Shown: piece after piece, positions 35,101 to 48,889 of the stretch
How positions within the stretch are numbered: the first letter of the stretch is position 1
How the letters are laid out: every line of letters starts with the position of its first letter
Assembly: GCF_040958095.1 (NCBI RefSeq)
Contig: NC_091152.1
Coordinates: forward strand, 23,248,844 to 23,312,843
DNA: 64,000 nucleotides
Direction of reading: 5' to 3'
Source of the DNA: Procambarus clarkii
Taxonomy: Eukaryota > Arthropoda > Malacostraca > Decapoda > Cambaridae
Notes under the pieces: model-generated
What the model saw: the letters and a program-made list of their open reading frames with translations, nothing else
Database searches by the model: none
What the model was told of the DNA's origin: nothing
Made by a program: the position numbers and the translations under genes

Positions 35101-37758
35101 ATGTCTTCTGAAATGCAGAACCTGGCAAGGGAGCCTTCAGTTGTAGAGATAAAGAAACTTAAAAAGTCTAATTTAGTATTGTTAGGCCAGGAATTTGGCC
35201 TAGAATTAAATGTCGCAGATAAAAAGTGGACTTTGGTGAATGAAATATTACAACATTGTATTGATGAACAACTATTGGCAAGTGATACACCTTTATGCCA
35301 GCCTAGCCAAGCAGAAAGTGCAACTCATAGGGAAAGTGAATTAGCTTTAGAGTTAGCAAAAATAAAATTAGAGGAGCAAAGACTCAAAACCGAGGAGGCT
35401 AAAATTAGAGCGAATGCCACTGGAACTCCACCTGCCGGGGATTCAAACCCCAGGCATTATGAGAAAAAGCATAATTTGCCTGAATTTTCCGAGTCTGACC
35501 CTGAAAGGTTTTTCAACCATTTTCAGAGAGTGGCCACGTCCATGAACTGGCCAAAGGAAGAGTGGGTGAAAATCCTACAGGGAAGACTTAGGGGTAAAGC
35601 ACAAGATATTTTTATAAACATGCCTGACGACGAGTGTTTCGAATATGATAAAGTCAGGGAATGTATTTTGCGGGCATATGAAATTACTCCTGAAGCTCAC
35701 CGCCAAGTTTATCGTAACCTTAGGCCTACTCACAACCAACCGCTCACTGAATTTGTGAATGATCAAATTCGATTGTTTGATAGATGGATTCGCTCGGCGA
35801 AAGCCGAAACATACGAGGCTCTCAGGAACTTAATTTTAATGGAGCATTTCATAGATATTATGCCAGAGAACGTATCAAATTACATTAGAGGAAGGGTAGA
35901 GGTAAATTCTAAAATAGGGGATTTGGCCAAGTTGGCAGAAAACTACCAATTGGCGGGCAAAAGGCCCAATAAAAATAATTATACCCCACAGAGTAGCAAA
36001 ACTTATACCCACAGCCAGTCCAGACCAGCTCATTCTAAGCCTTTACCTAATGCACCTTCTGTTTCAGACATAACTAACCCTGTTAAAGTGTCTAACCCAA
36101 CGGCACCTAAAGGTGAACCGAAGGGTAATTTGGTTAGTAATGTCTCTTCTCCCCGACGTTTTTGTGGTCACTGTAATCGTCCAAACCACACTATTAGCCG
36201 TTGTTGGCAACTGCACCCTGAAAAAAGACCCAATGCTCTAGTTGTGACACAGGGCTTGAGGCTTTCAGAAGGGTTAGGGAGTAAGACCTCCAACCCACAG
36301 TGGTTGGACTTGCTTACCCCATTCTTATCGAAAGGGAGACTACTTTTGTCTGAGGGTTCTTCCTGGAAGGACGTGGTGATCTTCCGAGACACCGGTGCCA
36401 TCCAGACTTTAATTTTAGAGAGTGCGTTGCAAGGTGCCAACACTCTCGACACTGGAGAGGTGGTACTGGTCGAGGGTGTCACTAGTGATACTCGGGCAGT
36501 ACCCCTCCATAAGGTTACCCTGGAATCTGATTTCCACAAGGGTGTTTGTACAGTCGGAGTCACTTCATACCTACCTTTCCCTAATGTTGATGTAATAGTT
36601 GGTAATGATTTAGCAGGGGATAAGGTAGGGGACTCCAGACTGCCTATTATGTTGCCTACCCCTAAGGTTTGCCTGGATCCACCCGCCACAGAGGATAATG
36701 TTGTGTACCCTGCGTGCACGGTGACCAGGTCTATGGGACTTAAATGTAAGGGCAGCCCTGTGCTTGCCAAGGTGGTAAATCCCGAGGTCACGAGGAGCTT
36801 TCCGAGTGGTGAAAACCAAGTGGACCTCGCGGACACATTCATGGCCCGACTCGATGACGTGGCCGAGGACATTGTGGAGAGCCTGCCACCGCCATCTACC
36901 GAGAGTAGTGGGAAGGTGGAGGAGAACACTGTTGAGCCTCGGCCAATGGCATCTGACCAAGGCCTAGATGCCTCCTTGAGTGAGTTACAGAAAGCTGACC
37001 CCACTCTTGCAGATTGTCATGAGACAGCTGTCTCTATGGAGGAAATTGTAGACGCAGCAACTGGGTACTACTACAATGATCGGATTTTGATGAGAAAGTG
37101 GAGACCACAGAGTGCTCCCTTGTCAAATGAGTGGGAGGTAGTCCACCAGGTTATGTTGCCGACCTGCTATAGAGAAAGAGTTTTGGCAGCTGCTCATGAT
37201 GATCCTATGGGGGGACATCAAGGTATTAATATTACGTATCACAAAATTTTAAAGTATTTTTTCTGGCCCAAGCTGAAAAGCGATGTGGCAAAATTTTGTA
37301 ATGCGTGTGTTGTTTGTCAACTGGTTGGGAAACCAAACCAGACTCCACCTAAAGCTCCTCTAAGGCCTATTGTCGTGCCAGAGGAACCATTTTCTCATGT
37401 GGTAATGGACTGGGTTGGACCATTACCTAGAACTAAGTCTGGTAATATTTACCTAATCACGATGATGTGTATCACTACTCGTTACCCAGAGGCTTTTGCT
37501 GTAAGGAACATCCGAGCAAAAACTGTTGTTGCTCGTATGTTGCAATTTTTTTCCACTTTTGGACTGCCTCGGGTCGTGCAAACTGACAATGGTACTAATT
37601 TTAAGTCTGATGTTTTCGAGCAATTTTGTAAGGAACATGGAATAACTCATAAGGTTTCCAGCCCATACCATCCACAGAGTCAGGGGGTAATTGAACGTTT
37701 CCATCTAACTCTGAAGCAGATGTTGAAGACATCGTGCGAGAGTTCCCACACCTTCTGA
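35101..37758 (+). CDS. Gag-protease-integrase (5' part of Gag-Pol)
   Basis: The start is the ATG at 35101; upstream in-frame sequence is a poly-Phe stretch from T-rich DNA. Gag occupies about residues 1-400 with a CCHC zinc knuckle (Cys355, Cys358, His363, Cys368) that binds RNA. A retropepsin-like protease follows: DTGA at 430-433 and the VIVGNDLAG flap-end motif. Integrase comes next: a zinc-binding His699/His706 with Cys733-Cys739 cluster, and the catalytic triad Asp770, Asp829, Glu865 with the canonical 35-residue spacing between the last two. A TGA at codon 886 interrupts the integrase before its C-terminal domain, where related integrases usually have an aromatic residue. Apart from this stop the frame continues without shift to 39720, so it is a single-nonsense copy. 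Confidence 0.85.
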   Translation: MSSEMQNLAREPSVVEIKKLKKSNLVLLGQEFGLELNVADKKWTLVNEILQHCIDEQLLASDTPLCQPSQAESATHRESELALELAKIKLEEQRLKTEEAKIRANATGTPPAGDSNPRHYEKKHNLPEFSESDPERFFNHFQRVATSMNWPKEEWVKILQGRLRGKAQDIFINMPDDECFEYDKVRECILRAYEITPEAHRQVYRNLRPTHNQPLTEFVNDQIRLFDRWIRSAKAETYEALRNLILMEHFIDIMPENVSNYIRGRVEVNSKIGDLAKLAENYQLAGKRPNKNNYTPQSSKTYTHSQSRPAHSKPLPNAPSVSDITNPVKVSNPTAPKGEPKGNLVSNVSSPRRFCGHCNRPNHTISRCWQLHPEKRPNALVVTQGLRLSEGLGSKTSNPQWLDLLTPFLSKGRLLLSEGSSWKDVVIFRDTGAIQTLILESALQGANTLDTGEVVLVEGVTSDTRAVPLHKVTLESDFHKGVCTVGVTSYLPFPNVDVIVGNDLAGDKVGDSRLPIMLPTPKVCLDPPATEDNVVYPACTVTRSMGLKCKGSPVLAKVVNPEVTRSFPSGENQVDLADTFMARLDDVAEDIVESLPPPSTESSGKVEENTVEPRPMASDQGLDASLSELQKADPTLADCHETAVSMEEIVDAATGYYYNDRILMRKWRPQSAPLSNEWEVVHQVMLPTCYRERVLAAAHDDPMGGHQGINITYHKILKYFFWPKLKSDVAKFCNACVVCQLVGKPNQTPPKAPLRPIVVPEEPFSHVVMDWVGPLPRTKSGNIYLITMMCITTRYPEAFAVRNIRAKTVVARMLQFFSTFGLPRVVQTDNGTNFKSDVFEQFCKEHGITHKVSSPYHPQSQGVIERFHLTLKQMLKTSCESSHTF

Positions 37759-39720
37759 GATGAGAATTTACCGTATGTTTTGTTTGCGGCTAGAGAGGGA
37801 TTACAAAGTTCACTGGGCTGTTCTCCTTTTGAGTTAGTCTTTGGCCATAAAGTTCGTGGACCCTTGCAAATGTTACAGGAGAATCTGTTAGGGAACGTAA
37901 CGTTAACCGAAGGTTCGGCTTTCTTTGCGCAACACCACCAGAGACTCAAGGACTGCAAGGCGGCTGCATTTAAGTATCTTGGCAAGGCCCAAGAAAAGAT
38001 GAAAGAACGTAACGATGCTAAATCTAAGTTACGGGTATTTCAGCCTGGCGACCCTGTCCTGGTATTAAAGCCTCGACTAGGGAACACTATGTCCCACAAG
38101 TACGAAGGCCCCTACATTGTGACAGAAAAGACTGGGGACCTCACGTACAAAGTGAGGCACTCTGACAAACGTAACCAGGTAATGCTCATACATGCAAATC
38201 GACTGCAGAAGTTCCAGGGCCCCAGGCCCATTGCACTAACCAATGTTTCCATTTCCAGTGAGAGAGATGATGATTGTTCTGGGGACCCAACTAATCTCAT
38301 TTTCAATAATTCTAGTTCTGTGAATGCTGTGGAGGGACTGTCCCATTTGCAGATGGCCCAACGTGAAGAGGTGCAGTCGTTGGTTGATGAATTCTCCAGT
38401 TTGTTCGGGGAGGTCCCGACCCAGACTGATGCCATTTGCCATGATGTCGAGTTGACAGACTACACTCCCATTCGCCTTCAACCCTATCGGATGAGTCCAG
38501 AAAAGAAGGCCATCGTACGGAAGGAGGTCGACTTCTTGCTCCAGCACGGCCTCATCCGGCCGAGCCAGGGCTCTTGGTGCTCGCCCTGCCTTTTGGTCCC
38601 CAAACCAGACGGCTCCTGGCGATTATGCACCGACTATCGGCAGCTCAACAAGGTGACCATTGTGGATGCCTATCCGCTGCCCCTCCTCGAGGACTGCATT
38701 GACGAGTTGGGAAATGCCAAGTACGTTTCGAAATTCGACCTCTCGAGGGGGTATTATCAAATCCCACTCACTGAACGTGCTAAACAGCTCACCGCGTTCG
38801 TGACACCCGAGGGTGTTTTTGAGTATCAAGTGTTACCGTTCGGCTTGCGTAATGCCCCTGCCACGTTCCAGAGACTCATGAACTCTCTACTCGCTAAGGT
38901 GCCAAATTGTCGGGCGTATTTAGATGATATCGTGCTGTTTGACAGTAATTGGGCTGACCACATAGCTAGGTTACGCCAGTTGTTTGCCATCTTGAAAAGG
39001 GCAAATCTTACCTTAAATGCTAAAAAGTGTCATTTTGGCCAAGGCACAGTGACTTACCTCGGTTATGAAGTGGGCCAAGGAAAAGTGTTACCTCGGCAAG
39101 ATAAAATCAATGCCATTCTGGAGTATCCAGTACTAAAGTCTAAAAAGGACGTTCAAAGATTTATCGGTATGTGTGTGTACTATCGACGTTTTTGTCAGAA
39201 CTTTTCCAGTGTTGCCACTCCTCTCACAGACTTGTTGCGGAAAGCCGTTAAATTTAAGTGGTCATCAGACTGTGCAGAGGCATTTAAAAATTTGAAATTG
39301 ATCTTAGCTTCTGCCCCAGTGCTTGCTAGTCCAAGGTTCGACCGACCGTTTAAAATTCATGTTGACGTGTCTGACTCGGGTGCTGGTGCAGTGTTGTTGC
39401 AAACTGGGGATGATCAGGTGGAACACCCAGTATATTATTACTCTGTGAAATTCGACAAGGCGCAACGCAATTATTCAGTGGTAGAAAAAGAGGCGTTGGC
39501 GCTAGTGTTAACATGTAAAAAGTTCGAAGTTTACCTCACAGGTAATATAGTGGAAGTGTACACGGACCATAACCCACTAGTCTTCCTGACTCAGATGAAG
39601 GGTAAGAATAAACGCATCCTCAGGTGGGCGTTGTACCTACAGGACTTCAATCTTTCCATTACCCACCTACCGGGCAGACTCAACGTGATAGCCGACGCTC
39701 TGTCCCGGTTGCCTGAATAA
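37759..39720 (+). CDS. Integrase C-terminus, reverse transcriptase and RNase H (3' part of Gag-Pol)
   Basis: It is in the same frame as the preceding CDS after the TGA. Numbering from the Gag start, the integrase C-terminal region (LPYVLFAAREG, SPFELVFGH) leads into a GPY/F-type module (KYEGPYIVTEK). Reverse transcriptase follows: PCLLVPKPDGSWRLCTDYR, FDLSRGYYQIPL, FGLRNAPATFQ and the catalytic YLDD at 1273-1276. RNase H completes the protein with Asp1422, Glu1464 and Asp1489, then LPGRLNVIADALSRLP. It ends TAA about 310 bases before the 3' LTR. The protein synthesises the cDNA. Having RT downstream of integrase is the unusual feature. Without readthrough of the upstream stop this half would not be translated. 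Confidence 0.85.
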   Translation, partial: DENLPYVLFAAREGLQSSLGCSPFELVFGHKVRGPLQMLQENLLGNVTLTEGSAFFAQHHQRLKDCKAAAFKYLGKAQEKMKERNDAKSKLRVFQPGDPVLVLKPRLGNTMSHKYEGPYIVTEKTGDLTYKVRHSDKRNQVMLIHANRLQKFQGPRPIALTNVSISSERDDDCSGDPTNLIFNNSSSVNAVEGLSHLQMAQREEVQSLVDEFSSLFGEVPTQTDAICHDVELTDYTPIRLQPYRMSPEKKAIVRKEVDFLLQHGLIRPSQGSWCSPCLLVPKPDGSWRLCTDYRQLNKVTIVDAYPLPLLEDCIDELGNAKYVSKFDLSRGYYQIPLTERAKQLTAFVTPEGVFEYQVLPFGLRNAPATFQRLMNSLLAKVPNCRAYLDDIVLFDSNWADHIARLRQLFAILKRANLTLNAKKCHFGQGTVTYLGYEVGQGKVLPRQDKINAILEYPVLKSKKDVQRFIGMCVYYRRFCQNFSSVATPLTDLLRKAVKFKWSSDCAEAFKNLKLILASAPVLASPRFDRPFKIHVDVSDSGAGAVLLQTGDDQVEHPVYYYSVKFDKAQRNYSVVEKEALALVLTCKKFEVYLTGNIVEVYTDHNPLVFLTQMKGKNKRILRWALYLQDFNLSITHLPGRLNVIADALSRLPE

Positions 39721-40015
39721 CATTCATCTGAGCCACAGAAAGCCATTTACCAACCGTCAGGCTTTAGTTAATTTTTTTTTAGGTTCTCCTGTGACATTAA
39801 ATATTCCGTGTCCAATTTATTTACATCCCTGTTCTTTTATTTTTTTTTGTGTATGTTTTTTTTCTTTCAGAGAACTCCTTTGTATATTTTTTTTTGCAGA
39901 GAAATTGCTTTTGATTGATTTTTTGTTTTTGTCATATGTTTTTCTTTTTGTTCTCTGTATACTCTTACAAAAAAATATGACTACTATTCTAGTAGTCACA
40001 TTTTTTTTTTTCTCT
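39721..40015 (+). other. 3' untranslated region of the Gmr1-like element
   Basis: T-rich non-coding sequence between pol and the polypurine tract; small frames here are not genes. Confidence 0.7.
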
Positions 40016-40029
40016 GAAGGGGGGAGGAG
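40016..40029 (+). promoter_or_regulatory. Polypurine tract
   Basis: GAAGGGGGGAGGAG immediately precedes the 3' LTR and would prime plus-strand DNA synthesis. Confidence 0.75.
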
Positions 40030-41017
40030 TGTTACGACCCTGGGTTCTCCAGTGGAAACCAGAGGTCAAAATTGAGCTATTAAACTTCCTAGTAGTACAG
40101 TTGGCGCATTTCGAATGGCAATTGTTTGTATCTTCCCTGCCAGACGTAAGACTATTATTGTTTCTCAAAGAGCATTTAAAGACTGAGCTGGGGGTTTATT
40201 ATTAAATAATAACATAGGCACCAACTTTGCTTACTAATACTTTCTAATCATTCATAAAGTAACAATACGTTGCATAGGGGAAGATCTTTAATGTGCTTAG
40301 CTGTATGATCAATTAGGCTCCTTCCGGCACCACGACATGAGGGAGGCAGCTGGTCGCTAGCTCTCTCTTCTCTCTGGCTGGTGTCGTGCGGATAAGACCT
40401 ACTCTGTGGCTGTATCCCTACTCTTCTCCCTTCTCCTCTTACTTATTTCCCTTACCTGAAGTTCCTGTATCCTTAAGCTAAGTACGGGGCATTAGTAAGT
40501 GTACCTACTCTGGTAGTAACTATTGGTGAGACCTGGGGTTAGTATTTGCCAGTGTTTTGTTTACCCTAAGTGTTGTGTTTTGTATTAGGGTACCACATGA
40601 TCTCACTACCCTAAGCTGCATCCAGCTTCAGTGCTTATCCAGTAGTACTTTACCCTAGCTTGTTATTAGTGTAAACCTTGTATCCTGTCTATGTGGACCA
40701 AGGCTTTTAACGTAAGATAGTGTGGTAAAGTTATTATTATTATTGTTATTGGTGTGAGTGTATATGGGGGGTTGTTAAGGGGTTAATAAATAAGTACATG
40801 AATTACAGAGTATCTCTTCTTCCAAGGTGGGAGCGCAGTGATCAACCCTTAGACTAACATATATGGTCTTGTAGCAAGTTATTACTACGGTGGATAGTTT
40901 ATTTTGGGGGCCGGGCCTTTTAGCTCTCCCATATTTGATACTCTTGTCTTCTAACTACCTTTACCCCTTAATAGTACCAGTACCCCATAGAAGCCCCACA
41001 CACAGTTATTTGTAACA
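40030..41017 (+). repeat. 3' LTR of the Gmr1-like element
   Basis: Near-identical to the 5' LTR; visible differences include GTATGATC for GCACGATC, TTTATT for TTGATT, one T deletion in a CTTC run and ATGATC for ATGGTC. Confidence 0.9.
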
Positions 41018-43860
<2,843 letters not shown>

Positions 43861-43975
43861 ATGCAACTGAAAACCCACAGAGTATGGACATATGCAACTG
43901 GGGTAAAATGTCCTGGGGTAAAACCCCAGGACATATGCAACTGAAAACTCACAGAGTATGGGTTCGAGTCACTTC
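43861..43975. repeat. Palindrome centre of the SINE array
   Basis: Short rearranged pieces of the unit (GGACATATGCAACTG, CCTGGGGTAAAACCCCAGG) join the two arms. CCTGGGGT/ACCCCAGG itself forms a hairpin. Confidence 0.75.
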
Positions 43976-45586
43976 TGGGGTGTGAGTTTTCAGTTGCATA
44001 TGTCCTGGGGACCATTCAGGCTTGTTCGCATTTGTGTTCCTCACGTGTTGCCCCAAAGAATGAGGTGATTTGGTAAAATGCTATGCCCAAGATAACTATC
44101 CGAGTGCCGGCGGTGGGGTGGTTCAAATAGCCTCGGCTATCACCTCATTTTGTCCGGTCGTGATGGTCAAGTGGATTAAGGCGTCTTGTACATACCAGAT
44201 GCGTTGCTTCTGGGAGTATGGGTTCGAGTCACTTCTGGGGTGTGAGTTTTCAGTTGCATATGTCCTGGGGACCATTCAGGCTTGTTCGCATTTGTGTTCC
44301 TCACGTGTTGCCCCAAAGAATGAGGTGATTTGGTAAAATGCTATGCCCAAGATAACTATCCGAGTGCCGGCGGTGGGGTGGTTCAAATAGCCTCGGCTAT
44401 CACCTCATTTTGTCCGGTCGTGATGGTCAAGTGGATTAAGGCGTCTTGTACATACCAGATGCGTTGCTTCTGGGAGTATGGGTTCGAGTCACTTCTGGGG
44501 TGTGAGTTTTCAGTTGCATATGTCCTGGGGACCATTCAGGCTTGTTCGCATTTGTGTTCCTCACGTGTTGCCCCAAAGAATGAGGTGATTTGGTAAAATG
44601 CTATGCCCAAGATAACTATCCGAGTGCCGGCGGTGGGGTGGTTCAAATAGCCTCGGCTATCACCTCATTTTGTCCGGTCGTGATGGTCAAGTGGATTAAG
44701 GCGTCTTGTACATACCAGATGCGTTGCTTCTGGGAGTATGGGTTCGAGTCACTTCTGGGGTGTGAGTTTTCAGTTGCATATGTCCTGGGGACCATTCAGG
44801 CTTGTTCGCATTTGTGTTCCTCACGTGTTGCCCCAAAGAATGAGGTGATTTGGTAAAATGCTATGCCCAAGATAACTATCCGAGTGCCGGCGGTGGGGTG
44901 GTTCAAATAGCCTCGGCTATCACCTCATTTTGTCCGGTCGTGATGGTCAAGTGGATTAAGGCGTCTTGTACATACCAGATGCGTTGCTTCTGGGAGTATG
45001 GGTTCGAGTCACTTCTGGGGTGTGAGTTTTCAGTTGCATATGTCCTGGGGACCATTCAGGCTTGTTCGCATTTGTGTTCCTCACGTGTTGCCCCAAAGAA
45101 TGAGGTGATTTGGTAAAATGCTATGCCCAAGATAACTATCCGAGTGCCGGCGGTGGGGTGGTTCAAATAGCCTCGGCTATCACCTCATTTTGTCCGGTCG
45201 TGATGGTCAAGTGGATTAAGGCGTCTTGTACATACCAGATGCGTTGCTTCTGGGAGTATGGGTTCGAGTCACTTCTGGGGTGTGAGTTTTCAGTTGCATA
45301 TGTCCTGGGGACCATTCAGGCTTGTTCGCATTTGTGTTCCTCACGTGTTGCCCCAAAGAATGAGGTGATTTGGTAAAATGCTATGCCCAAGATAACTATC
45401 CGAGTGCCGGCGGTGGGGTGGTTCAAATAGCCTCGGCTATCACCTCATTTTGTCCGGTCGTGATGGTCAAGTGGATTAAGGCGTCTTGTACATACCAGAT
45501 GCGTTGCTTCTGGGAGTATGGGTTCGAGTCACTTCTGGGGTGTGAGTTTTCAGTTGCATATGTCCTGGGGACCATTCAGGCTTGTT

Positions 45587-45589
<3 letters not shown>
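43976..45589 (+). repeat. 260-bp SINE tandem array, plus orientation, six units
   Basis: tRNA-like heads recur at about 44157, 44417, 44677, 44937, 45197 and 45457. Units match the minus arm exactly by eye. With 41785-43860 this forms an inverted repeat with arms of at least 1.6 kb. Confidence 0.9.

Positions 45590-45649
<60 letters not shown>
45590..45649. repeat. (AT)n tract
   Basis: About 60 bp, joined to the SINE terminus TTGTTCGCAT exactly as at 41649. Confidence 0.95.
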
Positions 45650-45654
<5 letters not shown>

Positions 45655-47860
45655 TAACATAGGTATTGGCTAAAGTTGAAACGCAAGTGTAGTCCCACAC
45701 CAACTGTCTACCATTCTTCCAGGGGTTCACCGTGATTCCATCTGGGCGACCAACAGGCTCATCAGAGTTGTGGGACATTAAGTAATGGGGCTCTCTCTCT
45801 GCTGGACAGCCGGCTGTGGTAAGGCTTCTCTTAATAATGTCATTGACCACGCCGTGTCTTGCATGCCATTCCTCCTGTCCTTTGGCAGAGAAGGCCATGC
45901 CGTCCGTACCTGTCGGCCTCTGCCTCGCCGCAGATACACCTGTATTCGGTGTGGATTGGGGCAGCGAGGCGGAGAGCCACGGCAAGTCGGAGGGCCTGCG
46001 GTGTGAGACGGGTGCCGGTTGCTGACATTGGGGTTGCTAATAGGAAATCACCTGCATGGGGAGCTGCTACAGCTCTAAGTCGGGCAGTGTCATGTGGTGT
46101 TGTCGCAGCTTCTAGCAAAGTCGCAGCTTCTTGGTCGGAAATGGGGCAATCCCAGCTGGATTGCTTATGGGCTTCAGAAGGCGGTGGTTGGGGTGCTGGT
46201 CCTGCGAGTGAGACCCATTTGGTTGTGCAGTCTGTAAAGCTGGGATCATGTACCCCTGCCTGTTGAACTAGGTGCTCAGGTAGGATTTCCTTCACCAAGT
46301 TGTCAGGCCCCACTGAAGAGGACAGGCACTGAATTGCTGGTACAGCAATTTGTGTTGCTGTGCGCACGCCAAGGCCCCCGAGTCTGACAGGAAGGGAGGC
46401 CTGTTTCCACTGTGAGTCGCTGAGGGAAAGATTGAGGGCTTTTTCTAGTGTTGATTTCAGCAAGCTGTCGTACTCTTCTAATTTAATATTGTTGAAAGAT
46501 GGCGAACATCTTAAAAAGTAGGTCAGCCTGGGGAGGAACAAGCATCTGGTGATGAGGTAAAGTGCATCATGAGCATCGATGTCTTCAATCCTCTCGTTCA
46601 TCCTTTTCAGGTCAGTGATCTTCTTACCAAGGACCCCGTCGATGGCATTCCTTCCAAGAGGAGCACCTAGGAGTGTGCTGTCCTCAGGGTTGGTTGTATG
46701 AATGTCAGGTAAAACAACCTTTATTTGCTCTATTATGTGCTGGTTGGTGGAGGTTATTTCGCACTTGGAAGGGTTCAGGGTGAGGCCTAGGCTTGCTCCT
46801 TTTTCCTGAGTTATTCTTATGTAGTCCAAGAGTGAGGCTGGGGAGCCGGCTAGAGTACCATCGTCCAAAAACCAAATGTTGAGTTCACTGGACAGGTTAT
46901 CGGTGACTTCCTTGATAACTAGGCAGAAAAGAAAAGGAGCAAGGGGGTCACCCTGTTGACACCTTCTTGTGATTTCAATTTCATGTTCCCCAAAAAAGCA
47001 GAGTTAGATTCTTGCTGTAGCATGAGTTTACAAACGGGTAGAGGGAACGAAAAAGGCGATGAACCGCACTGAGTACTGCATCCCTTCTAACCAGATTGAA
47101 AACATTTTTGAAGTCCAGCTTTATCAGGGCTTTTTCATCCGTAATGTTGGCAATGTAGGCTCTAGCTGCATGAGCCGCTGCCTCACACCCTTGGGGAATG
47201 CCAAACCTAAGCTGTTTTGGCTTCAGCATGTCGGCTGCTGCCAGACTAACTGCTCTAGCAGCAGCCTTAGCGACGAAACGCCGGAGTGAATTGCCCACAG
47301 CTATCGGTCTGATTCCTCTATCTTTTTTCCTCAGGGCACAGAGGGTAGCGCCAAAGAAGAGAGGCCGTATGGTCTCTGGTATGTTGCCAGCTAGACATGT
47401 GTTGGCGAATCTAGTTAGTTCCACCAGGAGGCCCTGTGCAATGTCTCCCAGTGCAGGGTTGAGCATTTGTTTGATGTGGTTGGGTCTTAGTCCTGTGAAC
47501 CCACCTGCTGATCCTGGTGGGAAGGATAAAGCTGCTTTATGCACCATGGATTCGAGAACACACAGGGGTTCTGCTCTGGTGACACCGACTAGGGGAACAC
47601 TGTCGTCACGAGGAGTTCTGGGTGGGTGTTTTTCCCTCAGGGCTTGTGCTGTATGGGCATCCCTGGTGGCAACTGTGTCTTCACTGGTGATGACTCTGAT
47701 CGCCCCTATTGTGTTGCCTTCTTCTATTTTCTTGCTGACTGTTGCTCTGATTTTGGATGCCTCGGTTCTGCTGTTGATACCTTTCCTGCGGTGGGTGTTT
47801 TTGGCACGGGTGGGGAGGGGTGCCTGGTTGTCCTCTCTAGGAAAACTATTTATAGCCATA
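45655..47860 (-). pseudogene. Non-LTR retrotransposon with restriction-like endonuclease C-terminus
   Basis: On the minus strand a 292-codon frame (46981-47859) carries the RT palm start: GSAGGFTGLRPNHIKQML, KKDRGIRPIAVGNSLRRF, GIPQGCEAAAHAARAY and ALIKLDFKNVFN (motif A). A frameshift follows near 46985. The next part includes QQGDPLAPFLFCLVI and the catalytic FLDDGTLAG, then a 342-codon frame with ASLPVRLGGLGVR and the Cys-rich YRCICGEAEADRYGRHGLLC. After another shift, GRPDGITVNPW and RQLVWDYTCV resemble a PD-(D/E)xK restriction-like endonuclease. That combination is seen in R2/R4-type LINEs; the exact clade is uncertain. Both ends are truncated. Confidence 0.7.
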
Positions 47861-48546
47861 ATGACTGAGGAAGCTAGTGATTTGTTTCTCCTTGCAGGGA
47901 CAGCTAGGCATATGTTACCAAACAGAAGAAGGTTGCGTCATGCTTAGATGGTATACCACAGGAAAATTCGACATACTCAGCCCCTGCCAGTTTGGCTTCC
48001 GGTCCCAAAAGAGCACCAATGATGCAATCATTAGTCTCCTTGACGTAATCTACTTAGCCCTTGGCAAAAATGAGTTTCCGATTGGACTCTTCATTGACCT
48101 AAGAAAAGCCTTTGATACTGTTAATCACAACTACCTTTTACTTAAACTCCAGCATTATTGAATCCGTGGCCTTGCCCTGGACTATATCCGATCCTATCTT
48201 AGTGACAGACACCAATGTGTAACCATCAATGATACAACCTCTTCCACTCTACCAATAACCGTTGGAGTGCCACAGGGCAGCATCTTAGGACCTCTTCTAT
48301 TTCTTATATATATCAATGATCTGCCTAATGTCTCTAATATTCTTAAACCTATATTGTTTGCTGATGATACTACCCTCATCTATTCAGACCCCAACCCACA
48401 TACACTAAATAATGTTGTGAATAATGAATTAAAAAAAGTTCACTTATGGATGTCAACTAACAAACTAACACTAAACATAGAAAAGACCTACTACATCTTA
48501 TTTGGAAGCAAATCATCGAATGCAATTCAGCTACAAATAGACAACA

Positions 48547-48690
48547 TTTTCTGCCCGAAACGCTTTGCGTAATAGTGGCTTTAGGCATTGTATGTACTAG
48601 CTCTTATCTATAAAGCCAACAAACTTTGTAAAATCTCTTTATGTATGTACCTTTGCCTAAATAAAAATTATTATTATTATTATTATTATA
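48547..48690 (+). repeat. Minimal LINE tail inserted in family E LINE
   Basis: It starts almost exactly at CTGCCCGAAACGC and ends with CCTAAATAAAAATTATTATT and (TTA)n. No coding sequence. Confidence 0.75.
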
Positions 48691-48889
48691 ATATTTCAGA
48701 AGTTAGAAATTCCTTATACTATGTATACTGTAGCATAGGCTCCTCGCACGATGTTCTTTATGTGGTAATTGTTAACAGTAAAATCCAATTTTTGTATGTC
48801 TTTGGACTTTTTGTTTTGTATCATGTGTGTCTATCTATCTCAAATTATTCTCATCCCCCCTCCACCCCAGCCCCAAAAAATAAATACAA
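48691..48889 (+). other. Unassigned ~200 bp between LINE parts
   Basis: It does not match the LINE reading frame on either side and ends in a C-rich CCCCTCCACCCCAGCCCC stretch. Origin unknown. Confidence 0.5.

Noticed and set aside
36168-37004. 278-codon minus-strand frame within the Gypsy element
   Set aside because: It is antisense to Gag-Pol with no recognisable domain; the plus strand explains the sequence fully.
47198-47947. 249-codon plus-strand frame
   Set aside because: It is antisense to the RT of the LINE at 45.7-47.9 kb and has no domain of its own.
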